This document shows positions 1 through 7,504 of a DNA stretch of 12,174 bases, piece by piece. The stretch spans positions 1 to 12,174 of the forward strand of contig DIXP01000072.1 in the NCBI GenBank assembly GCA_002436065.1, read 5' to 3'. The position numbers and the translations under genes were made by a program. Under the pieces are notes generated by a model. That model saw only the letters and a program-made list of their open reading frames with translations. It did no database searches and had not been told where the DNA came from. The first letter of the stretch is position 1. Every line of letters begins with the position of its first letter. Origin of the DNA: Chloroflexi bacterium UBA6077 (GTDB taxonomy: Bacteria > Chloroflexota > UBA6077).

Positions 1-10
1 TCCACACAGG

Positions 11-553
11 ATGGAACCGAGTCTGAAACGGGTGATAGCGCTCTGGGAGTTGTTTACGGGTGTTCAATCCAACCCGACTGATAGCGGTCGAAATGACCGA
101 TCAGGCAGATCAGGTGGTAGAGGGGCAGGTAGCGATAAGCCCACCCCTCAACGGGAATCGCTCAGACAGGCGAAGCAATTCGGCCATTTCTCGGAAGGTG
201 TATTGGCTGATCTGGAAAGAGAAGAAACCAAACTTGTCGTCATGAACCTGATCGGAGCGCCTCTCAATCGGGCCGTACTGTCGATCTTCACGGAGTACCT
301 TCGTGACCGATCCATGATGGAGCTGGTTCACAAAGAATACGGATTGATTGGGAAGGTGGTTCGTAAGTTCTCCAAGTCAGACGGTGAGGCCATCGATTTA
401 CTTCAAGGGACTGCACTCGGTAGTTTGGAACCTCAAGCATTGACAACGCTGGCTGCTTCTCTGAACCAGGCAGAGGGTATGAACCTCCCAAGAGTCGAGA
501 CGAGGATCGGAGCCCCAGTCCTCCAAGTGGTTCCATTGGCGATTTTCGTTTAA
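11..553 (+). CDS. Hypothetical protein, tentatively DUF6414-like, possibly 5'-truncated
   Basis: This is a 180-residue open frame that ends in TAA before the cas operon. The same frame is open to the window edge, so the ATG at 11 may not be the true start and the gene may begin outside. Residues about 20-50 are low-complexity (Gly, Ser, Arg, Asp) and look like a linker or a poorly conserved stretch. From about residue 60 the protein looks ordinary, with amphipathic helices and a segment LIGKVVRKF followed by a short leucine-rich stretch. It ends in a hydrophobic strand, APVLQVVPLAIFV. The GKV...LL...G pattern and the terminal VVPLAIFV strand recall the DUF6414 family, whose function is unknown; this is from memory and tentative. 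No catalytic motif, signal peptide or membrane helix is seen. It lies on the same strand as cas3 but 158 nt upstream, so membership of the cas operon is not shown. Confidence 0.5.
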   Translation: MEPSLKRVIALWELFTGVQSNPTDSGRNDRSGRSGGRGAGSDKPTPQRESLRQAKQFGHFSEGVLADLEREETKLVVMNLIGAPLNRAVLSIFTEYLRDRSMMELVHKEYGLIGKVVRKFSKSDGEAIDLLQGTALGSLEPQALTTLAASLNQAEGMNLPRVETRIGAPVLQVVPLAIFV

Positions 554-562
554 GGCACAAAC

Positions 563-685
563 ATGCACGGATTCGCGATCAAGCTCAGCAATGAGCAGTC
601 TATCATCAATGTGGTGGAACCGAGTTGGGCGAGCTGTTTCGCTGAGGAATATGACTTCAGGCGGCGTCCCTCCATGCGATGGTGA
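563..685 (+). CDS. Small ORF, 40 residues, hypothetical
   Basis: The ATG at 563 opens a 40-codon frame ending in TGA at 683-685. It is in the same frame as the preceding hypothetical gene, nine bases after that gene's TAA. A weak TAAGG (551-555) lies 7 nt before the ATG. The peptide starts MHGFAIKLSNEQSIINVVEP and has ordinary protein-like composition, with a Trp/Cys/Phe cluster in the middle and a basic tail. No family is recognised. It could be a genuine small protein, the remnant of a longer gene now broken by the stop at 551-553, or chance. It fills most of the gap between the upstream gene and cas3, and the cas3 start follows 26 nt later. Confidence 0.25.
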   Translation: MHGFAIKLSNEQSIINVVEPSWASCFAEEYDFRRRPSMRW

Positions 686-711
686 TGCCTTTCACAGGAT
701 GAGAAGACGAC

Positions 712-3099
712 ATGAAACCTACGAAGTTCCAAACCTGTGTGCAACGCAAGTTGAGTCAAGGCAACAGTTTGCTGCTGATAGCTCCAACGGGTCTAGGGAA
801 GACATTTGCCGTTGTTGGAGACCTGCAGGACCACTTCTGTAAGACGGTGTATACGGTTCCCCTAAGGGCCCTTGGGACCGGAATCCGGCAGGAAGTGTGC
901 GACCTCAGGCGCGGGGGTAGTCCCGTCCAAGCTGTGATTCACCATGGTGGCGTGCAGGAAAGCATGCTGTTTGGAGAGGAGGTGATTGTAACTACCTATG
1001 ATCAGGTAGTATGCGCAACCCCAGGACTTCCACTCAGCCTTCCTCTCAAGGCTGGGCATGCTGTAGCTGGGGCGCTGCTCATGTCTCGCCTTGTGCTTGA
1101 TGAGGCTCACCTAGCATGGGGAATCTCTGATCAGGCGCTGAGTATCCTCCTGGCAATTGTTGAATTCCGGGTCAAGCTGGGATTGCAGACCGTAGTCCTC
1201 ACCGCGACGATGCCAAAGGATGTTGCCGGGCGGATATGCAATAGCATGAATGGTCTGGACCTGTGCATTGTAGGCGAAGGCGACATGTCTGAGGATGAGG
1301 GCCTACAGCTCCGCGAGACTAACAGAAACGTCACAGTGTCCACACTTGAGTTGAAGACGAAAGGAAAGGGTGACAGCAAGCAGCTGGACTTCATGCCTTT
1401 GGATGACCTCCTTCGTGGCCCATCTGGCAAGCGCATATACTTTGCGAATACTGTGAAGCGGATACAAGGCACGTTCGACCGGATGCTCAAACTCGGTATT
1501 GACCCGACCAAAGTCACGGTTCTCCACAACCGGATGCCGGGCTCCTGGCGCGCGGCAGCCGAGGACGAGGTGCGACAGCGATTTGGCAAAGGCAGCCCAG
1601 ATGGCGACTGGCTGCTTCTTACCAATCAAGTAGCCGAGGCCGGGCTTGACATCTCCGCTCCCCTCGTTGTCTCCGATCCGGCACCGGTGGACACGCTTGT
1701 TCAGCGGTCCGGCCGATGTGCCAGGTGGTTCCGCCACGGTCCAACGGATGGCGTCTTCAGAGTGATCCAGGTGCCGGCGACGCAATTCAAGGAGTGGGCG
1801 GCCCCGTACCGAGGGAGTTACGTGGGCGCGGCCATGAAGATGATTCCGGGCGGCCATCAACTCTCGTGGGACAACGAACGGAAGTGGGTGGAGGATACAT
1901 GGGGGGGAGAACCTGAGAAGGCACAACAGGCGGTAGAGCAAGCTCTCGCCGATTCGGCCTTTGCATTGAACTTGTTTGACCGAGCCGCACAGGAACATCG
2001 CCCGGGCGAGATAGCATCGGTGTTTCGGGATATTGTCTCAGTGGATGTCGCGGTCGAGGACGTCGGTTCTGCTAGGGATCTTCAGGATCTGCTTGGTGCG
2101 GGAAGTCGGCCAGAAACGTCGTCAGTAAGTCTCGGCCAAGCGTGGCAACTACTGAGAGACGCAAAGGGAGAAGCCTCCGTCATCAGCTCGGTGGATGGGG
2201 AACTCCAGATAAGCCGCGCGCAGTATATTCAGCCTGGGGACACGCTCGTCGTGCCATCCTCCATCGCCTACCTGCACCGAAGAAAAGGGTTGTGCCTGGC
2301 GACAGACGCCGAGGCGTCAAGACCGAACGACGCCGTGCTCAGCAGCGAATGGCATGACTATACGACGGTTCAACGGTCCCTTACGCGGGAAAACGGGCGC
2401 CGACAGACGCTTCTTGAGCACACCACGGCGGTGATGGATCGTACCTACGAGAAGTTGACATCTGACGGGGCGTACCTCCAAACGCTCACGGGAGTACTTA
2501 GGTGCCTCGAACCGGAGCTGGATCCTGAGCAACTGACCGAGATCATCGCCCAACTTGCCAAGCTGGCAGCAGGATTTCACGATTTGGGAAAAGCCGACCA
2601 GAGATGGCAGGCTAGAGCCCGCCAGATTGACCCCGATTGCCCCGGCGACCTCATTGGCCGGACCAAGGATACTCGAGGACGTATGGGAATACCACACACT
2701 CCACCGAGCTACAATGCCGTCATTAAGGCTTGCGAGCTTCTTATGGGGCCCCTTGGGGCCTACGAATCTCTGGTGCGAGCCGTATCGTTGGCTGCTGCCC
2801 GCCACCACTCTAGCCTGCTCAATCCGGCAGATGTTCAGCATCGATTTGCCCCCTCGATCCAAACGATCGAGTTCATTGGCTCTGTCCTCAATAGCATCGG
2901 TGCAACGGATTCGGTGATCTCGCAGGCTCAAGACATTCTTGCGGCAGCGGAAACGACCACTCTAGAAGGGGATGTGCCTCTCCTGCTGCCCAACCATGAC
3001 CTTTTCCCGATCTATGTCTTGGTAGGACGAGCCATCCTATTGGCTGATCGCGAGGACGCAGCCGGCAAAGAACTTGAGACCTGGAGGTGCGTGGGATGA
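712..3099 (+). CDS. cas3: Cas3 helicase-nuclease with C-terminal HD domain
   Basis: This is the 795-residue effector nuclease-helicase of a type I CRISPR system. It is recruited by the crRNA complex to unwind and degrade target DNA. The N-terminal half is an SF2 helicase: FQ near residues 6-7, Walker A APTGLGKT (24-31), DEAH (130-133), TAT (164-166) and motif VI QRSGRCAR (about 330-337). The C-terminal third carries the HD nuclease signature: H570, HDLGK (H623-D624), H662 and H698-H699. Most fused Cas3 proteins have HD at the N-terminus. The reversed order here is described for subtype I-G (formerly I-U), and it is also what joining adjacent I-A cas3' and cas3'' genes would give. The ATG at 712 directly precedes the FQ motif, so little can be missing. 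The stop overlaps the cas8-like start (ATGA, 3096-3099), showing translational coupling and one operon. No promoter was recognised upstream. Confidence 0.93.
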   Translation: MKPTKFQTCVQRKLSQGNSLLLIAPTGLGKTFAVVGDLQDHFCKTVYTVPLRALGTGIRQEVCDLRRGGSPVQAVIHHGGVQESMLFGEEVIVTTYDQVVCATPGLPLSLPLKAGHAVAGALLMSRLVLDEAHLAWGISDQALSILLAIVEFRVKLGLQTVVLTATMPKDVAGRICNSMNGLDLCIVGEGDMSEDEGLQLRETNRNVTVSTLELKTKGKGDSKQLDFMPLDDLLRGPSGKRIYFANTVKRIQGTFDRMLKLGIDPTKVTVLHNRMPGSWRAAAEDEVRQRFGKGSPDGDWLLLTNQVAEAGLDISAPLVVSDPAPVDTLVQRSGRCARWFRHGPTDGVFRVIQVPATQFKEWAAPYRGSYVGAAMKMIPGGHQLSWDNERKWVEDTWGGEPEKAQQAVEQALADSAFALNLFDRAAQEHRPGEIASVFRDIVSVDVAVEDVGSARDLQDLLGAGSRPETSSVSLGQAWQLLRDAKGEASVISSVDGELQISRAQYIQPGDTLVVPSSIAYLHRRKGLCLATDAEASRPNDAVLSSEWHDYTTVQRSLTRENGRRQTLLEHTTAVMDRTYEKLTSDGAYLQTLTGVLRCLEPELDPEQLTEIIAQLAKLAAGFHDLGKADQRWQARARQIDPDCPGDLIGRTKDTRGRMGIPHTPPSYNAVIKACELLMGPLGAYESLVRAVSLAAARHHSSLLNPADVQHRFAPSIQTIEFIGSVLNSIGATDSVISQAQDILAAAETTTLEGDVPLLLPNHDLFPIYVLVGRAILLADREDAAGKELETWRCVG

Positions 3100-4595
3100 C
3101 CAGCTTCGATTGGAGTTCCGCTGGGGCTACACTAGCGAACTTTGGCGGTGAACCCACAACTCTACACGTGCCGAAGACTGGCCTACCGTTCTTCGACGCT
3201 CTGCGCTTGTATGGTGCGATCGATCTATACATAGGGCTGCGGGAGGGCGTCACGATCAGGGACACCGGTGCCGAGTGGATAGTGGAAGCGAGGAGCCGCC
3301 GGAGCCGGCTGGCAGGTAGGGACCAATCGGCTTTCGCTCGCATCTGGAAGAAGAGTAAGCCGTCGGCGGTCGAGTACTGCGGTCGTCTCCGCAATAGCAT
3401 CGCAAGTGGCGTGCAACTGGCTGGGGACGAGCAACTCTCGGCTACTAAGAGGCTTGACTCGGCGCTGCAGGCTGGTATCCGGGGTACCGCAGCGGCGAGC
3501 TATACAACACTGCAGACAGGGCAGACATCAGAATCTACTTGCTGTGTGGCTAAGATCCCTCTATCTGATGGTCTGCTGGCATTTGCCGGTATGCGCCGAG
3601 TGGAAGGTGTAGGCACCATCACTTTCCTACCGGTTTTCAAGGATAAAGTGGACTTATCGAAGATTGTTAGCCCTCTCCGCTTGCAGGTCGCGGTTCCAAA
3701 TCCGCTTTGTGCCCAAGCATTGGCTTTGCTGGCACTCAGGTCATCACTGTTTTCGGAAGGTTACCAAGAGCAGTTCAAGTCTGTGGTGTTCAACACAGAC
3801 TTCTCTGGACAGCGAAGCGACAATTACTCCGGGTCCATTACTGTCGGGTCAACGGCTGTAGGCAAAATGGCATCGGCAGAGTTTTGCGCTCACGTGTATG
3901 GGGTCTTTCGAAGGTTGGTCGGCAGAGCATGGAAGCGGCAGGGGCGGAGCTACACGACGACGGAGCTGACATCTGTAGCCTTAGCTCTAGCCTATTGGCT
4001 GATGCAGCCGGTGCCCAAGCATCTTTCATCCATGATCACGGCAGAGGAGCGATTGCGCAGGTCGGGGCTTGAAGGAATCCTGTCAAGAGCCGATTCAAGG
4101 GTCGATTGCGTGCAGGAGGTGTTTGAGATGACCTACAGTAATTCTTGGAACGGGGACCACGATGCGACCAAGAAGTTCGCACGGGCAGTAGCATCCGGTA
4201 TCTACTATGCTCGCATGCTGAAGGAGGATGGCAAGGAAAGGGAAAAGGTCATGGAGGCGCGGCAGAAGGTCTGGTATGACGAGGTTACGATGCTTCGCTC
4301 GTCTCCGTCTGCCAAAGCCTTCATCGAGCGGGCCATGATCTTGATCGAACAAGGCCACCGTGAGAACGATTTCATCGGGACGGTCCAGCGCAACGAGGAC
4401 TTCGACCCTGAAGGGTTGCGCAGGAGCATCGGTGCTGGCCAGGCAGAGTTCGAGACTTTCCGTGACCTGTTCCGAATGTACTTGGTCCAAGAGAGCACGC
4501 ATAGGCGGAGCACGGAACCTACGGACGAGCCCATCATAGAGGCCGGCCAGACGACTGTCGACGCTAGCGAGGGTGAGAAGGAGGACGGGGAATGA
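3096..4595 (+). CDS. cas8: Cas8-like large subunit of the type I effector complex (divergent)
   Basis: This 499-residue protein occupies the large-subunit position, directly before cas7 and cas5. In type I complexes this subunit recognises the PAM and recruits Cas3. I could not match it to a named Cas8 family by eye, so the call rests mainly on position, size and helical character. The N-terminus (TSFDWSSAG, then FFDALRLYGAIDLYIGL) is mixed alpha/beta; residues from about 300 to 470 look almost wholly helical; the last 25 or so are acidic and likely disordered. ATG 3096 is chosen over GTG 3087 because GGAGGTG (3083-3089) lies 6 nt before it and because it forms an ATGA overlap with the cas3 stop. 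A second, equally strong ribosome site inside the gene (4114-4120) precedes Met345. Cas8a1/Csx13 (DevT) is a possible relative, since the neighbouring Cas7 is DevR-like. Confidence 0.72.
   Translation: MTSFDWSSAGATLANFGGEPTTLHVPKTGLPFFDALRLYGAIDLYIGLREGVTIRDTGAEWIVEARSRRSRLAGRDQSAFARIWKKSKPSAVEYCGRLRNSIASGVQLAGDEQLSATKRLDSALQAGIRGTAAASYTTLQTGQTSESTCCVAKIPLSDGLLAFAGMRRVEGVGTITFLPVFKDKVDLSKIVSPLRLQVAVPNPLCAQALALLALRSSLFSEGYQEQFKSVVFNTDFSGQRSDNYSGSITVGSTAVGKMASAEFCAHVYGVFRRLVGRAWKRQGRSYTTTELTSVALALAYWLMQPVPKHLSSMITAEERLRRSGLEGILSRADSRVDCVQEVFEMTYSNSWNGDHDATKKFARAVASGIYYARMLKEDGKEREKVMEARQKVWYDEVTMLRSSPSAKAFIERAMILIEQGHRENDFIGTVQRNEDFDPEGLRRSIGAGQAEFETFRDLFRMYLVQESTHRRSTEPTDEPIIEAGQTTVDASEGEKEDGE
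4114..4120 (+). promoter_or_regulatory. Internal ribosome binding site within cas8
   Basis: AGGAGGT lies 7 nt before an in-frame ATG (4128) inside the cas8-like gene. This matches the cas7 start, where AAGGAGG (4578-4584) is also 7 nt from its ATG. The site is better than those of several genuine gene starts here, for example cas5, which has no clear one. Its role in initiating a short product is inferred. Confidence 0.6.
4128..4595 (+). CDS. Predicted Cas11-like small subunit translated from inside cas8
   Basis: This in-frame start at Met345 of the cas8-like gene would give a 155-residue protein sharing its C-terminus. The start has a canonical ribosome site (AGGAGGT, 7-nt spacing). The product begins MTYSNSWNGDHDATKK and is predominantly helical and charged up to about residue 125, then has an acidic Pro/Glu/Thr-rich tail. 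In subtypes I-B, I-C and I-D, internal translation of the large-subunit gene is known to supply Cas11, the helical small subunit that lines the Cas7 backbone. No separate small-subunit gene such as csa5 is visible in this window, which fits the same solution here. Size and helicity suit Cas11. There is no direct evidence of expression, and no homology could be tested. Confidence 0.5.
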   Translation: MTYSNSWNGDHDATKKFARAVASGIYYARMLKEDGKEREKVMEARQKVWYDEVTMLRSSPSAKAFIERAMILIEQGHRENDFIGTVQRNEDFDPEGLRRSIGAGQAEFETFRDLFRMYLVQESTHRRSTEPTDEPIIEAGQTTVDASEGEKEDGE

Positions 4596-5662
4596 ATCTC
4601 TGGAGCATTTCTTTCGCGTTCCGTTTGGGACTGGGGTTCCATGCACTCAACAACGAGGGTGCTGATGGCAGTAACTTGATGCAACCTCGGCGTATTGATG
4701 TCGGAAGCGTGACATACGATGGGATCAGCGGAGAGATCGTCCGCCATCACATTCTGGAGAATTTCGTAAACATCTGCCGCGCGGAGAATATGCCTATGTT
4801 GCCTATGAGCGAGGCACTGCATCCAGACCGCGGGCCCATTGGGATTCGTGCTGCTGCCAAGATGCTTGACTTCCACGAACTTAACGCTGGGAACCTCTTC
4901 CAAAGTGTTCGCGAAGCAATCCGTCTTTGCCCTGTGCTTGATGTTGGTGGGTATCTGGCCGCCTGGAAAGAGCAGGGCGAGTCCAGTCAGAAGAAAGAGT
5001 ACGTAGCAGAGAAACCCTATATCGATTCCTCTTGTGCTGTCTACAAGGACGCACAACCTGTGAAACGAGAGACGTGCTTTGATGTGGCGTGGTTGATCAG
5101 CGAGAATCCTCAGGACCTCTCCGCAACTCAGCACTCCGCGTTCCGGGACACGTTCGCCATGAACAGCCGCTATACGCAGATCATGCGCTCGAACGTATAC
5201 GGCGGTGTCATTCGCGCCGACTTGCACCGAGTGGGAACAGATGACTACTGGTATCTGCATACAACGGACGCCAGTCCGAAGAAGCGCCTGGCAGTGACGG
5301 AGGATCAGCGTGCCGAGCGCCAGAAAGCGCTTATCAAGGCGATCTCAGACTTCATTGCGTCGCCTACGGGGGCGAAGGTTGCGGCGTGGGCCCCTCACGT
5401 GTTCCTTACGGAGGGTGCCGTTCTCTTGACCCGCAGCCGCACGGCACCCTTCGTCTCACCCATTAAGGTTAACCTGCAACAGGCCAAAGTCAACCTTCAA
5501 GAAGCAGCCAGACCGGTTCAACCCGATTCGACCTACGTCAAGAGGATGCAGGATCTGGCCAAGGAGGGCGACACCTGGGTTTGGAGCTTCACCGACATCA
5601 AAGGCTTGTTGGAATCTGCAGACCGCGCGATCACCATTGTTGACGGTCGCCATGATGGCTGA
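4592..5662 (+). CDS. cas7: Cas7 (DevR/Csa2-type) backbone subunit
   Basis: This 356-residue RAMP-fold protein should polymerise along the crRNA spacer to form the backbone of the effector complex. The clearest signature is YDGISGEIVRHH (residues 42-53), the Gly-Ile-Ser-Gly...Arg-His element of DevR/Csa2-type Cas7 proteins. It follows an N-terminal strand SISFAFRLGLGFHALN and an early EGADGSN loop. The length is slightly above the usual 300-340. The start is firm: ATG 4592 overlaps the preceding stop as ATGA, and AAGGAGG (4578-4584) is 7 nt upstream. The end overlaps the start of cas5. A DevR-like Cas7 points to subtype I-A or the related MYXAN-type arrangement rather than I-E, I-F or I-C. Confidence 0.85.
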   Translation: MNLWSISFAFRLGLGFHALNNEGADGSNLMQPRRIDVGSVTYDGISGEIVRHHILENFVNICRAENMPMLPMSEALHPDRGPIGIRAAAKMLDFHELNAGNLFQSVREAIRLCPVLDVGGYLAAWKEQGESSQKKEYVAEKPYIDSSCAVYKDAQPVKRETCFDVAWLISENPQDLSATQHSAFRDTFAMNSRYTQIMRSNVYGGVIRADLHRVGTDDYWYLHTTDASPKKRLAVTEDQRAERQKALIKAISDFIASPTGAKVAAWAPHVFLTEGAVLLTRSRTAPFVSPIKVNLQQAKVNLQEAARPVQPDSTYVKRMQDLAKEGDTWVWSFTDIKGLLESADRAITIVDGRHDG

Positions 5663-6389
5663 GAGCGAATCGAATATGGATGATGTGCGCGATGGTCTTG
5701 TCTGGTGGAAAGCGGCGTATGCGTTTCACAGCTTTGCTTATCGCGATCCTCGGTCCGCCTTTTCGTCCGCTGTGGGACTCCCTGTGGTGTCCCCAACGAC
5801 AGTCCTTCTCGGGGTGGCTTCCACCCTGTTCAATATGGGCATGGCTCAGGAAGCACGCGATTTCCTGGAATCCGTTACTCGTTGCCGGGTGGTGGTGGAC
5901 TCTCCCGAGGGTGCCGTGTTCTTCAGAGCATTCCATCAGTTGAGACGATATCACTCGACCACCAAAGGTAACACCAAGAGAGTCGGGTTCACAAACGTGA
6001 ATCAGGGCACCCGCGAATACGGTCTTGTTCAGGGCGCTATCACGGTCTTCCTTGGAGTCCCGGAGAAGCATGCACAGGCTGTCGAGCTTGCTCTGCGGAA
6101 CCGAGACCATCTTGGAACGCACGACTCCCTTTGTTCTCTTGTTGGCGAAGTGACACGAATTGATCCCTTGTCAGAGTTGAGGGATGTAGTGTACGTGGGT
6201 CCGGGAGAAGGAGATTTCCCTGCCGAGGGAATCTCGGTGGTGACCCTGACGCGTTTCAAACGCCAACTCATGCCTACACTGCCGCACTGGTGGATGGCCG
6301 GTGGCGATGACACGGAACTCGTTCCGTATGTCATAAAGGGGACATTCACTGGAACGACCAGGGGAAAGATCTATCGGAAGAACGGGTAA
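5652..6389 (+). CDS. cas5: Cas5 subunit of the type I effector complex
   Basis: This 245-residue protein should cap the 5' handle of the crRNA in the effector complex. Visible signatures are an N-terminal strand (GLVWWKAAYAFHSFAYR, residues 15-31) followed by VVSPTTVLLGVAS (45-57). That is the Pro-Thr-Thr...Leu-Gly motif typical of I-A and I-B Cas5 proteins. A separate cas6 lies downstream, so this Cas5 need not process pre-crRNA as Cas5d does. The start is ATG 5652 or 5655, both inside the end of cas7; in-frame TTG codons at 5637 and 5640 are less likely. No clear ribosome site is seen, so the gene probably depends on coupling to cas7 translation. It closes the lower-G+C effector block and is followed by the first real intergenic gap of the operon. 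Confidence 0.82.
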   Translation: MMAESESNMDDVRDGLVWWKAAYAFHSFAYRDPRSAFSSAVGLPVVSPTTVLLGVASTLFNMGMAQEARDFLESVTRCRVVVDSPEGAVFFRAFHQLRRYHSTTKGNTKRVGFTNVNQGTREYGLVQGAITVFLGVPEKHAQAVELALRNRDHLGTHDSLCSLVGEVTRIDPLSELRDVVYVGPGEGDFPAEGISVVTLTRFKRQLMPTLPHWWMAGGDDTELVPYVIKGTFTGTTRGKIYRKNG

Positions 6390-6454
6390 TCGCTACACAT
6401 AGCAGTATCTTATCTTACTGTTCCGATCAAGCATGCCTGCTGGGAGTGTGTGCG

Positions 6455-7471
6455 TTGCCGAGCAGCACTGTGTTGTCGACTTTCACCGCTCACCGCCTCA
6501 CCTTCCGGTGCAGGGTGGTGGAGCCGATCTTGATGCGGGAGCACAAGGGGGCTGCGATACGCGGCGCCATCTTCGGGGCGGTGCGGTACCAGTTCTGCGT
6601 GCGCAAGGAGCTGGAGAGCTGCCACCAGTGCCAGTTGGTTGCCAATTGCCCGGTCTCGTTTCTTCTGGCCACGGTGGATGAGACGGGCCGGCGTGGTGAT
6701 GACGTGCCGCGCCCCTACACGGTGCAACCGCCGCTGGGTCCGGCCGCCAGGTACGAGGCGGGCGAGTCGCTGGAGTTCGGCGTTACCCTGTACGCCCGTG
6801 CCCTTTCCTATCTCCCCTACTTGATCGTGGCCGTCCACAACCTGGAGCAATACGGGTTGGGGGCGAAGGCGCCGGACGGCCGCTGGCGCAGGGGGATGTT
6901 CCGCGTGGAGCAGATCATCGCCATGGACCCGCTGGACGGACGGACGAAGTTGGTGATGGCGGCAGGCGACAATCTGGTCCACATGCCCGACTTTGGGGTG
7001 ACGCACGAGGCGGTGCTGCGGCGGGCCGCGGCGATGGGGGAGCCGGGGCGGCTGGCGATCGAGTTCCTCACTCCCACACGTCTTGTCGATGGGGGACGGT
7101 TGGTCCAGCGGCCTCAGCTCCGGCCGCTGGTGCAGCGTTTGATCGAGCGCATCTCCTCCCTCTGGGAGCACTACGCCGGATCATCTCCGCCCCTGGATTA
7201 TGCGGCTCTAATGGCAGCCGCGGAAGGGGTGCGCACCGTGGAGGACGGCACCCGCTGGGTGGATCTGGAGAGCTACTCCTCTCGCAGAGACGTGCGGACC
7301 CCGATCGGCGGCTTCGTGGGGCGCGCTGTCTTCGAGGGGGCCATGGCGACTCTACTGCCGTGGGTGATCTGGGGGGAGTACGCCCACGTGGGTAAGAATG
7401 CCGTGAAGGGGGATGGGTGGTACCGGCTGGTGGAGGCACGAAATGTGCGGGAAGCATCTTCATCAACTTGA
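6455..7471 (+). CDS. cas6: Cas6 pre-crRNA endoribonuclease
   Basis: This protein of about 338 residues cleaves the array transcript within each repeat, giving crRNAs with an 8-nt 5' handle. It belongs to the longer Cas6 group with a C-terminal ferredoxin-like domain (PF10040 type). After RGAIFGAVRY (36-45) there is a zinc-type cysteine cluster, SCHQC...NC (C56, C59, C65, perhaps C48). The C-terminal part has FVGRAVFEGAM, then a Gly-rich motif HVGKNAVKGDGWY that binds RNA in this family. TTG 6455 is chosen because GGGAG (6442-6446) lies 8 nt before it; GTG 6446 is in frame but overlaps that ribosome site. It is the first gene of the more G+C-rich half and lies 65 nt after cas5 and 33 nt before cas1, so a separate transcript for cas6 onward is possible. 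Confidence 0.87.
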   Translation: MPSSTVLSTFTAHRLTFRCRVVEPILMREHKGAAIRGAIFGAVRYQFCVRKELESCHQCQLVANCPVSFLLATVDETGRRGDDVPRPYTVQPPLGPAARYEAGESLEFGVTLYARALSYLPYLIVAVHNLEQYGLGAKAPDGRWRRGMFRVEQIIAMDPLDGRTKLVMAAGDNLVHMPDFGVTHEAVLRRAAAMGEPGRLAIEFLTPTRLVDGGRLVQRPQLRPLVQRLIERISSLWEHYAGSSPPLDYAALMAAAEGVRTVEDGTRWVDLESYSSRRDVRTPIGGFVGRAVFEGAMATLLPWVIWGEYAHVGKNAVKGDGWYRLVEARNVREASSST

Positions 7472-7504
7472 TGCGTGCTCGTAGAGTTGCTGAGGTAGGG
7501 TTCC

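Noticed and set aside
85..99. CGGTC/GACCG inverted repeat near the left edge as an operator
   Set aside because: Short, single occurrence and inside an open frame; chance is likely.
1303..1998. Minus-strand open frame opposite the cas3 helicase
   Set aside because: Shadow of cas3, whose helicase motifs are intact in the other frame.
4205..5260. Long minus-strand open frame opposite the cas8-like gene and cas7
   Set aside because: Antisense shadow of two well-supported coupled genes; no family motif or start signal.
6406..6416. TATCTTATCTT before cas6 as a promoter -10 element
   Set aside because: No -35-like sequence at the right distance was found; a promoter here is only suggested by the gap and composition change.
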